A stretch of 5,497 nucleotides of DNA from Candidatus Izemoplasma sp. (GTDB taxonomy: Bacteria > Bacillota_I > Bacilli_A > Izemoplasmatales > Izemoplasmataceae), in NCBI GenBank assembly GCA_007117555.1, contig SKGI01000088.1, forward strand, positions 1 through 5,497, read 5' to 3'. Below, in pieces: positions 1-5,497 of the stretch. The first letter of the stretch is position 1; each line of letters starts with the position of its first letter. Position numbers and translations under genes: made by a program. Under the pieces are notes generated by a model that was not told the origin of the DNA, did not search any database, and saw nothing but the letters and a program-made list of their open reading frames with translations.

Positions 1-2057
1 GCCCGTTTACCGTCTTTACCGTTTTTGACAGCTTTTTCAATAAACCGGCTCCGTTCAGCTTGTAAGATGGTCTCACTTTTTTTACTGACCGCGCGCCGCA
101 ATAAATCGGCTTCATTGAGCGTATACCCGGCAAACTCAGACGCAATCGCCATAATTTGTTCTTGATACAGCAAAATTCCTTCTGTTTTTGCAAGAATGTG
201 TTTAATCTCTTTAGGCATGTCATAACGGGTGTCTTGTTTGTGTCGGCGCGCCAAATAAGTCTTAATGCTTTGCATCGGACCGGGCCGGTAAAGTGCAAGC
301 ACCACCGCAATATCATCAAAAGACTTAATTTGCATATCACGAATCAGTTGACGCATCCCGGCAGACTCAAGTTGAAATAAGCCCGTCGTAGACCCTTCAC
401 GAAGTAACTTAAAAGTTTTCGCATCATCGAGTGGCAACGCATATAAATTCAAGTCTTTACCTTCACTTTGACGCACATAGACGAGAATGTCTTCGATCAT
501 CGTCAAATTACGCAAACCAAGGAAATCCATCTTTAACAAACCCATCGCTTCAAGATCTTCCATCGCATATTGGGTTTGATGGTGGTCATTCAGCCCTGCT
601 TGAATGGCGGTATATTCAGTAATTGGTTCATGGGTGATGATGACACCTGCCGCATGGGTTGATACATGTTTAGGCAACCCTTCAATCCGGCTGGCCACTT
701 CAAGCCATCGGGCAATGTTTGGGTCTTGCTCGATGCGATTGCGCACTTCTTGATCACTAGCTATCATTTCTGTGACTGTCTCATACTGATCTAACCGCTT
801 AGCAATTTCAGAGACGCGACCACTTTCAATTCCAAACACTCTAGCTGTATCTCTTAAAGCACTTTTCTTTTGAAAAGTTCCAAAGGTACATATTTGACTG
901 ACATGTGCTTCACCAAACCGTTGCCGGGCATAGTCAATGACCCGGTCACGGGCGTGATCGGGAAAATCGATGTCGATATCTGGCATCGTCGCTCTGGCAT
1001 CATTTAAAAAACGCTCGAACAATAACTCAAACTCAAGCGGATCGGCATACGTAATGCCAAGCGCATACGCCACAAGACTACCAGGCGCTGAGCCCCTTCC
1101 TGGGCCGACGAGTATCGATTCACTTCGAGCCCATTTGATGATGTCCCAGACCATCAAAAAATAGTCGTCATAACCGAGACGATGGATCGTATCGAGTTCC
1201 ATCTTAAGGCGTGCATCATACGGCGTTTGATCGACTTGACGCGTTGCAAGTCGTTTCGATAAGCCTTTTTTAGCGAGCGCTTCAAGATACGCTTTAGCCG
1301 TCACGCCTTTAGGGGTTGGGTAAGTGGGCAGTTTCGGTTTCGGTAAATCAAGCGTAAACGTATGCGCGGCAATGAAATCCGCTACGGCTTGACGTTCTGC
1401 CTCACTATAGTAATCAGGCCCAGTCCCTTTGAAGTGGGTCTCTACCGCTTCAAGTGGATCGGAATCGGTTTGGTTCATCACCAATCTGAGTGCTTTGCTT
1501 ACGTCTTGATCTTCAGGATTAAACTGGGTGACATAATCGAGGGGTAGTTTCGGTAAACTGCATCCATATAAACAAGGAAAATCCGGATGCACACCAAGAT
1601 AACAATCTTTAAAGCGGCTCTTAAACGTGTCCATGATCGCTTTAAACCCGTGTTCAGATGTCCGCTGTGTCGACAACTCACCGGTATGCATCAGTAAAAT
1701 AAGCGTAGTGTCTGCGCCATACTTTTCATAAAGGTCAAGCGTTAAGACGGTGTTGTAACTTTGTAAACTTGAAAGTCTAAGTAAGTTTTGATAGCCTTCT
1801 GTCGATTTCGCATACACCAGTGTTTCAATCGGTGCCCCACTAAACAAACTTTCAAGCTTAAGCTGTAAACCAAGGAGCGGTGTCATGCCGGCTTCAGTCA
1901 CTTTGCGATAAAACTGATACGCACCATGCATTTTCCGGTCTGTCAGGGCTAAAGCTTGACAGCCTTCAGCTTGTGCGCGCGCAATCAGCGGCTCAAGGTG
2001 AATGTTTGAACCGTTGAAACTATACGCCGTTTCGACATACAAACTCGCCGTAACCAT
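1..2057 (-). CDS. dnaE: DNA polymerase III subunit alpha, DnaE type (3' end outside window)
   Basis: This is the replicative DNA polymerase catalytic subunit of the C family, DnaE type; no exonuclease insertion of the PolC kind is seen. The first 685 residues are visible and the frame is open to the window edge; relatives are about 1,000-1,150 residues. In order: an N-terminal PHP-like domain (about 1-180), then the polymerase palm with GPGRGSAPGS at 318-327, PDIDIDF at 359-365 holding catalytic aspartates D360 and D362, the FGTFQKKSALRD segment, STHAAGV, and KMDFLGLRNL with the third catalytic aspartate D511. LYRPGPM follows at 589-595, then the fingers motif LLRRAVSKK from 652. The start is ATG at 2057, seven bases after GGAGG; the adjacent in-frame GTG at 2060 is too close to that site. 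The PHP metal ligands are mostly replaced (E9, R41, T177-N180), so that domain is probably structural. The gene has its own promoter and follows a terminator. Identity is very secure; the degenerate PHP reading rests on remembered family sequences. Confidence 0.97.
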   Translation of the reverse strand, partial: MVTASLYVETAYSFNGSNIHLEPLIARAQAEGCQALALTDRKMHGAYQFYRKVTEAGMTPLLGLQLKLESLFSGAPIETLVYAKSTEGYQNLLRLSSLQSYNTVLTLDLYEKYGADTTLILLMHTGELSTQRTSEHGFKAIMDTFKSRFKDCYLGVHPDFPCLYGCSLPKLPLDYVTQFNPEDQDVSKALRLVMNQTDSDPLEAVETHFKGTGPDYYSEAERQAVADFIAAHTFTLDLPKPKLPTYPTPKGVTAKAYLEALAKKGLSKRLATRQVDQTPYDARLKMELDTIHRLGYDDYFLMVWDIIKWARSESILVGPGRGSAPGSLVAYALGITYADPLEFELLFERFLNDARATMPDIDIDFPDHARDRVIDYARQRFGEAHVSQICTFGTFQKKSALRDTARVFGIESGRVSEIAKRLDQYETVTEMIASDQEVRNRIEQDPNIARWLEVASRIEGLPKHVSTHAAGVIITHEPITEYTAIQAGLNDHHQTQYAMEDLEAMGLLKMDFLGLRNLTMIEDILVYVRQSEGKDLNLYALPLDDAKTFKLLREGSTTGLFQLESAGMRQLIRDMQIKSFDDIAVVLALYRPGPMQSIKTYLARRHKQDTRYDMPKEIKHILAKTEGILLYQEQIMAIASEFAGYTLNEADLLRRAVSKKSETILQAERSRFIEKAVKNGKDGKR

Positions 2058-2063
2058 CACAAC

Positions 2064-2069
2064 ACCTCC
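2064..2069 (-). promoter_or_regulatory. Ribosome-binding site of dnaE
   Basis: GGAGGT on the minus strand lies just upstream of the ATG at 2057. Counting from GGAGG the spacing is seven bases, which favours this ATG over the neighbouring GTG. Confidence 0.85.
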
Positions 2070-2085
2070 CAATCGAGTATGCTTT

Positions 2086-2094
2086 ATTGTACCA
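2086..2094 (-). promoter_or_regulatory. Extended -10 promoter candidate for dnaE
   Basis: The minus strand reads TGGTACAAT, a TGn extension joined to TACAAT (five of six matches to TATAAT). No good -35 hexamer is present 16-18 bases upstream, which is common for extended -10 promoters. The predicted start, about seven bases downstream, would give a leader of roughly 20 bases carrying the ribosome site. It lies between the terminator of the preceding gene and dnaE, as expected for an independent unit. Confidence 0.6.
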
Positions 2095-2139
2095 CGAAAC
2101 ACCCGCCACCTGACGGATAAAAACCGCCAAACCGTTTGT

Positions 2140-2173
2140 AAAAGAAAGCGTGCCCGTCTGAATCGGCACGCTT
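2140..2173 (-). terminator. Rho-independent terminator after the repeat membrane protein gene
   Basis: On the minus strand AAGCGTGCC (2173-2165) pairs perfectly with GGCACGCTT (2154-2146) across a ten-base loop, and is followed by TCTTTT. The stem starts five bases after the TAA stop at 2178-2180. The plus strand has no T-run after the stem, so it acts in one direction. It separates the surface-protein unit from dnaE. Confidence 0.9.
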
Positions 2174-2177
2174 CAAC

Positions 2178-3452
2178 TTATGATTTAAACTTCGTTCGAT
2201 ACACCCAAACACCACCGAGTATGGCCACGGTTGCGAGTAAACCAACTTCAACAACAAGCAACGTATTCCGCCAAAAGGTGCGTTCTTCAGGGGGCGCAAG
2301 AATCTCGAAATGATGGGTTTCTTCATACCCATTTTCACCATGCACACGCAGTGTATAAAGACCCGGTTCTTGCACAACATAACCCGGTTCAATATACCGA
2401 TTATTCAAGTACCCAACACCCCGGAAATGAAGCGTTCTTGCGTCTTGGTATTGTTGCATATCATAAATCCCCTGTACATCCGCAGTCACCGTGAAATCAA
2501 TCGTTTGATGATACCCATTCACCCCTTCAATTTCAAGACGGTGGTAGCCCGGTCTTTCAATGACAGTCCCGCTTATATAAATATCATGGTTTAAATACAC
2601 TCTCCCTGCGGAAATATGTGCCGTGACGGGTGAATCAGTAATCTTACCATCATACACCCCCGTCACATCAGGATGTAACGTAAACGTATAAGATAGTGTG
2701 TCATAATCAATCGTATAGTGTCCCGGTGTCTCAACTAAAATTTCTCGTAAGTAGGCGGTATCATTTAACCAAGCCGTTTCCACAAACTGAATGTGCATCG
2801 ACCCTGTATACTCGGTTTGATCAATCACCCCATACAACCGATCGCCTTGATAAACATTGAATGCGGCATCAATGGCCGTATGAAACGCACCATGATACCA
2901 ATCACTCAAATAGACTCGGTCACCTTCAATATGACGTCTAATAATCCGTTCAGACACTTCGATCATCTGATAACTGCGGTAATCTTCCGCAAACGCGATG
3001 ATATAATGGGTGGCCCATTCTGGTTGATCGCGTGTCTCGATGAGCACATCGAGTTGAAACATCGGCCGACCACTCACTTTAAAAGCGGCCGCAATTTCTT
3101 CAAGTGCGTCATAATCATATTCGGCAAGCAGCACTTTTTCAGCGTCTTGATTTAAGACAAGAATAAACGCATCATAATACGTCTCATGTCTGACATCATG
3201 AAAATAACCATACACAATGAGATAATCCCCATCATCCATGACACCATTTGCCGTGTAACGGCGTTCAGCATCGCCTAACACAAACAAAAATGATGGGTCT
3301 TCTTCGACCGTAATGTGCAAGGCCCCTCCAGTCACCCGTTCAATCTGAACGGTTTGATCCATTAAATCATACGTTGCTTGCGCGTCAACGCTTCTTGGTA
3401 CACACACCATTAAACATCCGACTACACCTAACAAAAAAGCAAAGATTTTCAT
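2178..3452 (-). CDS. Secreted single-pass membrane protein with three tandem beta-sandwich-like repeats, function unknown
   Basis: I do not recognise a named family for this 424-residue protein. The start is ATG at 3452, six bases after AGGAGG; an upstream in-frame ATG at 3482 has no ribosome site and would place ten charged residues before the signal peptide. Residues 1-24 form a signal peptide (one Lys, a hydrophobic core, then VDA). Residues 25-205 are rich in beta-strand-like stretches (DDGDYLIVYGYF, YYDAFILVLNQD). Residues 208-390 hold three repeats of about 60 residues with a shared core of G[VI]xD, [WY]LN, PGxY and, in the last two, GxNGY. A hydrophobic segment at about 396-418 followed by YRTKFKS is a membrane anchor, leaving most of the protein outside the cell. 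There is no LPXTG motif. A VVGC lipobox-like string at residues 10-13 comes too early to be convincing. The gene lies 55 bases behind the lipoprotein gene with no terminator between, so co-transcription is likely. A surface-binding or adhesion role is only a guess. Confidence 0.85.
   Translation of the reverse strand: MKIFAFLLGVVGCLMVCVPRSVDAQATYDLMDQTVQIERVTGGALHITVEEDPSFLFVLGDAERRYTANGVMDDGDYLIVYGYFHDVRHETYYDAFILVLNQDAEKVLLAEYDYDALEEIAAAFKVSGRPMFQLDVLIETRDQPEWATHYIIAFAEDYRSYQMIEVSERIIRRHIEGDRVYLSDWYHGAFHTAIDAAFNVYQGDRLYGVIDQTEYTGSMHIQFVETAWLNDTAYLREILVETPGHYTIDYDTLSYTFTLHPDVTGVYDGKITDSPVTAHISAGRVYLNHDIYISGTVIERPGYHRLEIEGVNGYHQTIDFTVTADVQGIYDMQQYQDARTLHFRGVGYLNNRYIEPGYVVQEPGLYTLRVHGENGYEETHHFEILAPPEERTFWRNTLLVVEVGLLATVAILGGVWVYRTKFKS
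2283..2831 (-). repeat. Region coding three tandem Ig-like protein repeats
   Basis: Protein-level repeats of the 424-residue membrane protein: residues about 208-263, 265-326 and 328-390. Repeats 2 and 3 align closely: GVYD/GIYD at the start, VYLN/GYLN in the middle, IERPGYHRLEI/VQEPGLYTLRV, then GVNGYHQT/GENGYEET. Repeat 1 keeps GVID, AWLND and ETPGHYTIDY but lacks NGY. This spacing resembles short Ig-like or bacterial adhesin-type domains, inferred from the pattern only. The DNA is not obviously repetitive, so the duplication is old. Confidence 0.7.
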
Positions 3453-3496
3453 ATCATACCTCCTCAGCTGTATGATACGCACGTCTTTGCTTTTTT
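3433..3496 (-). promoter_or_regulatory. Long interrupted inverted repeat enclosing the ribosome site and start codon of the membrane protein gene
   Basis: A 13-base arm (minus strand AAAAAAGCAAAGA, 3496-3484) is perfectly complementary to TCTTTGCTTTTTT (3445-3433). Nested inside with the same centre (3464.5) is an 8-bp arm pair, TATCATAC (3477-3470) and GTATGATA (3459-3452), which extends by a G-U and a C-G pair. In the mRNA the ten-base apical loop AGCUGAGGAG displays the Shine-Dalgarno sequence (AGGAGG at 3464-3459, last G in the stem), and all three bases of the AUG at 3452-3450 are paired. The 3' outer arm lies within codons 3-7 of the signal peptide. This could be a translational control element, an RNase III site, or a protein-binding dyad. 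The arms are directly seen; the function is inferred. Confidence 0.65.
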
Positions 3497-3507
3497 CTTT
3501 TTATCGT

Positions 3508-4296
3508 TTAAGATTCGTCTAATTCATAGCGCACTTCAACACGAATGATGTCGTCTGTCTCTAAGAAAGGCGGCTGACTAAAATCAAACGGTTCATCGGT
3601 TTCATCTTCTAAATAAAAGCCTACAAACGTCCAACCTTCAATATGCGGCACGACTTCTGGTTCACTTGGTAAGTCATCTATCGTATACGGCAGATCACCT
3701 AATAAGAAACCAGCAAACGCTTCTTGCGGCACATTCGTAGAAAAATGAATCAAGTACTCACGCGGCGTAAACACCGCTTGCACTTCAACATGTTCATCGG
3801 GCATGCGGCTACGGTTAAAGACTTGCGTTTCTTGCGCCCAGTGGCTAAATAACCGGCCTGTCCGATTTGGCGCATCAGGATAATTAATGATTGCATCATA
3901 CGCATAAGCGCCACTATAAACAAGCGACTCACCATCAAAAAACAAGATGTTATACGTGTTTAACGACCAACCCGCAAAAAGGGTCACACTTTCAGTGAGC
4001 CCCTCAGCACCCGAAAAAGCATCGCTTAAACCTTCATCACGATACCACCCTGTAAACGTATACCCACGTCGCGTGGGTGCTTGACTTAATGTAAACGGTG
4101 TCCCTTCCGCCACCACAAACGCGTCAACGGTCGAGCCCCCTTGACTGTCAAACGTAATCGTATGCCAGACGGTGTCATCTTGTGGGATCCGCCCACCCCG
4201 ACCATCGCGGATGTCATCCGTACCGCCAAAAAGACCACACGCCGATAATACAAACATGAATAAAAACAAACTCAATCCAATCACTAAACGTTTCAT
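3508..4296 (-). CDS. Lipoprotein with InlB B-type (Listeria-Bacteroides) repeats
   Basis: A 262-residue predicted lipoprotein. Its signal peptide MKRLVIGLSLFLFMFVLSAC ends in a textbook lipobox (LSAC), with C20 as the lipidated residue; a Gly/Asp-rich linker (21-44) follows. Residues 45-110 are a clear InlB B-repeat (HTITFDSQGG, APTRRGYTFTGWY, VTLFAGW). Residues 115-176 form a second, diverged copy (YNILFFDGES, GRLFSHW, MPDEHVEVQAVF), and 181-257 a third, weaker one (YLIHFS, GWTFVGFY, RVEVRYE). Such repeats form small beta-grasp-like modules in surface proteins of many Bacillota, Mollicutes-like bacteria and Bacteroidetes; the exact role is not known. The start ATG at 4296 is ten bases after AAGGAG; an in-frame ATG at 4302 (four bases after it, adding Met-Thr) is possible, and extending to 4341 would spoil the signal peptide. 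It is probably the first gene of a two-gene unit with the membrane protein. Export and repeats are secure; function is unknown. Confidence 0.88.
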   Translation of the reverse strand: MKRLVIGLSLFLFMFVLSACGLFGGTDDIRDGRGGRIPQDDTVWHTITFDSQGGSTVDAFVVAEGTPFTLSQAPTRRGYTFTGWYRDEGLSDAFSGAEGLTESVTLFAGWSLNTYNILFFDGESLVYSGAYAYDAIINYPDAPNRTGRLFSHWAQETQVFNRSRMPDEHVEVQAVFTPREYLIHFSTNVPQEAFAGFLLGDLPYTIDDLPSEPEVVPHIEGWTFVGFYLEDETDEPFDFSQPPFLETDDIIRVEVRYELDES

Positions 4297-4306
4297 AGTC
4301 ATCACG

Positions 4307-4312
4307 CTCCTT
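4307..4312 (-). promoter_or_regulatory. Ribosome-binding site of the lipoprotein gene
   Basis: AAGGAG on the minus strand. The distance is ten bases to the ATG at 4296 and four to the ATG at 4302, so it narrows the start to these two and slightly favours 4296. Confidence 0.7.
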
Positions 4313-4348
4313 ATGCTTAAAGCGTAGCGAAAGCGCGCCACTTGAGCA

Positions 4349-4377
4349 AGTAAAAAGCACTGAATTCATCTTTTCAA
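4349..4377 (-). promoter_or_regulatory. Promoter candidate for the lipoprotein/membrane-protein unit
   Basis: TTGAAA (4377-4372, five of six to TTGACA) is followed after exactly 17 bases by TTTACT (4354-4349, four of six to TATAAT). The predicted transcription start is near 4342, giving a leader of about 46 bases. The -35 element overlaps the end of the U-tract of the ackA terminator. The -10 is weak, so the call is moderate. Confidence 0.45.
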
Positions 4378-4403
4378 ATAAAAACCCCGCCAAAAAGGCG
4401 GGG
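4376..4403 (-). terminator. Rho-independent terminator of ackA
   Basis: On the minus strand CCCCGCC (4403-4397), a TTTTT loop and GGCGGGG (4391-4385) form a 7-bp all-GC stem, followed by TTTTTATTTG. It begins 19 bases after the ackA stop codon and ends the ackA transcript before the surface-protein genes. Confidence 0.95.
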
Positions 4404-4422
4404 CTCATAGCTTATCTAACGC

Positions 4423-5497
4423 TTATTTCGCTTCCATAAGACGGACCGTATCACGGGCAATCATTACTTCTTCATTTGTCGGTATCAACAACAACGCCAC
4501 TTGAGAATCTGGCGCTGATAAATTCGTCTCAACACCACGGGCTTCGTTTTTATCTGGGTCAAGTTTCGCCCCAAGTGCTTGCAGTCGCTCGACAATCATC
4601 TCCCGTGTGTTCGGTGCATTTTCACCAACACCCGCCGTAAAGACAATCGCATCGACACCGCCCATCATCAAGTAGTACGCCCCGATATAATCGGCAATCA
4701 TCTTCGACTGTTTTTGAATGGCGAGTAAACTCCGTTTATCGCCACGATAGGCCGCATCCCATAAGTCGCGTGAGTCACTCGACACGCGGCTAATACCAAG
4801 ATAGCCTGAGTCTTTATTCAAATCATTAATGACTTGTTGGACGGTTTTATTTTCTTTTGTGGAAATGAACTCGACAATCGCCGGGTCAATGTCCCCACTG
4901 CGCGTACCCATCGAAATACCTGCGAGCGGTGTAAAGCCCATCGAGGTATCAACACTGATGCCACCATCTACAGCACATAAACTGGCACCGTTACCAATAT
5001 GTAAGACGATGGTCTTGAGCGTGCTAACATCTTTTTCAAGCATCGCCGCTGCCCGTTGAGATACATACTTATGACTTGTGCCGTGGAACCCATATTTACG
5101 GACACGATATTTTTCATACCATTCAATCGGCGTTGAATACATAAACGCTTCTTCTTTCATCGTTTGATGGAAGGCCGTATCAAACACCGCAATTTGCGGT
5201 GCACTCGGCAACGCACTTTGAAAAGCGCGGATTCCAGTTAGATTGGCCGGATTGTGCAAAGGCGCAAGATCGCTCACTTCGTCAATCGCTTGAATGACAT
5301 CGTCATCAATTAAGACAGAATCGCTAAACTTTTCTCCGCCATGCACGACACGGTGCCCCACACCGACAATCTCATCGACTGACGCTACAATTTGCAGCTC
5401 CACCAATTTCCGCAATAAGAGTTCAACGGCCACTTGATGGTCGGGGACTTCTAACGTTTCCGTATGTTTTTCACCATTCATTTTAATCGTAAAGACA
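4423..5497 (-). CDS. ackA: Acetate kinase (5' end outside window)
   Basis: Catalyses acetate + ATP <-> acetyl phosphate + ADP in the cytoplasm. With phosphotransacetylase it makes ATP from acetyl-CoA during fermentation, or activates acetate. The visible part is 357 codons, open to the right edge. The internal Met at 5481 is not the start: the preceding codons read VFTIK, matching the family's VFTI segment, so about 40-45 N-terminal residues (including the first ATP-binding motif) are missing from a family length near 395-400. Conserved blocks, numbered from that internal Met: GHRVVHGGEKF (42-52, substrate Arg44), FDTAFHQTM (100-108, Asp101), YGFHGTSHKY (130-139, His133), HIGNGAS (161-167), MGFTPLAGISMGTRSGD (181-197, transition-state Arg194), FTAGVGEN (281-288), and IPTNEEVMIARD (333-344, metal-binding Glu). 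All catalytic residues in view are intact. One oddity is GISRVSSD (229-236), where the family usually has Gly in place of Arg232. A terminator follows directly, so it ends its transcript; any pta partner is not in view. Confidence 0.98.
   Translation of the reverse strand, partial: VFTIKMNGEKHTETLEVPDHQVAVELLLRKLVELQIVASVDEIVGVGHRVVHGGEKFSDSVLIDDDVIQAIDEVSDLAPLHNPANLTGIRAFQSALPSAPQIAVFDTAFHQTMKEEAFMYSTPIEWYEKYRVRKYGFHGTSHKYVSQRAAAMLEKDVSTLKTIVLHIGNGASLCAVDGGISVDTSMGFTPLAGISMGTRSGDIDPAIVEFISTKENKTVQQVINDLNKDSGYLGISRVSSDSRDLWDAAYRGDKRSLLAIQKQSKMIADYIGAYYLMMGGVDAIVFTAGVGENAPNTREMIVERLQALGAKLDPDKNEARGVETNLSAPDSQVALLLIPTNEEVMIARDTVRLMEAK

Noticed and set aside
2124..2138. Short dyad CAAAC-C-GTTTG upstream of dnaE as a possible operator
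   Set aside because: The arms are only five bases in A/T-rich intergenic sequence; this is expected by chance and nothing supports a binding site.
2084..2392. Minus-strand open frame of about 102 codons overlapping the end of the membrane protein gene
   Set aside because: It crosses the terminator stem, lacks a ribosome site, resembles no family, and lies out of frame with the clear membrane-protein gene.
2002..3155. Several plus-strand open frames opposite the membrane protein gene
   Set aside because: They have no ribosome sites or promoters, are rich in His/Pro/Asn as expected from antisense reading, and show no signal peptide or family motif.
3414..3425. VVGC string as a lipobox in the membrane protein
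   Set aside because: Cys13 leaves too short a hydrophobic core, hydrophobic residues continue after it, and a signal-peptidase I type site (VDA) follows; the C-terminal helix already anchors the protein.
3453..3482. Upstream ATG at 3482 as the start of the membrane protein
   Set aside because: The good Shine-Dalgarno sequence lies downstream of it, and the longer form puts charged residues ahead of a normal signal peptide.
3433..3500. Plus-strand intrinsic terminator formed by the same long inverted repeat and the T-rich run after it
   Set aside because: No plus-strand gene precedes it and the stem ends are A/T-rich; it makes more sense in the leader of the minus-strand gene.
4316..4341. 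Small hairpin in the lipoprotein leader (GTGGCG with CGCTAC)
   Set aside because: It has only six pairs including a G-U, with no link to the ribosome site and no recognised riboswitch features.
4214..4408. Minus-strand frame of 64 codons with hydrophobic ends across the ackA terminator
   Set aside because: It runs through a terminator stem and the start of the lipoprotein gene in another frame; the hydrophobicity reflects the shifted reading of the signal-peptide codons.

Overview
The window carries four genes, all read from the minus strand. Two housekeeping genes cut by the window edges flank two secreted or surface proteins of unknown function. In transcription order (right to left) they are: the main part of acetate kinase (ackA, N-terminus outside the window), a lipoprotein with InlB/Listeria-Bacteroides-type repeats, a secreted single-pass membrane protein with three tandem beta-sandwich-like repeats, and the N-terminal 685 residues of the DNA polymerase III alpha subunit (dnaE, C-terminus outside the window).

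Organism (inference): a low-GC-type Gram-positive lineage (Bacillota or Mollicutes-like), although base composition here looks to be in the mid-40s % GC. The signs are strong AGGAGG-type ribosome sites, short-stem U-tract terminators, a DnaE and AckA closest to Bacillus-type sequences as I remember them, and a typical lipobox lipoprotein. Small lipoproteins with InlB-type repeats, plus a membrane-anchored surface protein with no LPXTG signal, would suit a wall-less or Acholeplasma/Izemoplasma/Haloplasma-like bacterium, but this placement is tentative. The code looks standard: conserved tryptophans are TGG and no in-frame TGA was needed to read any gene.

Layout: 1-2057 dnaE; 2058-2177 a 120-bp gap with the terminator of the next gene and the dnaE promoter and ribosome site; 2178-3452 the repeat membrane protein; 3453-3507 a 55-bp gap dominated by a long dyad; 3508-4296 the lipoprotein; 4297-4422 a 126-bp gap with the ackA terminator and a promoter for the lipoprotein; 4423-5497 ackA. 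No stretch longer than 300 bases lacks a gene.

Transcription logic: terminators after ackA and after the membrane protein, with candidate promoters after each, divide the window into three units: ackA; lipoprotein plus membrane protein; dnaE. The lipoprotein and membrane protein probably share an mRNA and act at the cell surface. The most unusual element is a 64-nt interrupted inverted repeat (3433-3496) centred on the ribosome-binding site of the membrane-protein gene. It puts the Shine-Dalgarno sequence in the apical loop and the start codon in the stem, which suggests translational control of the second gene of the pair.
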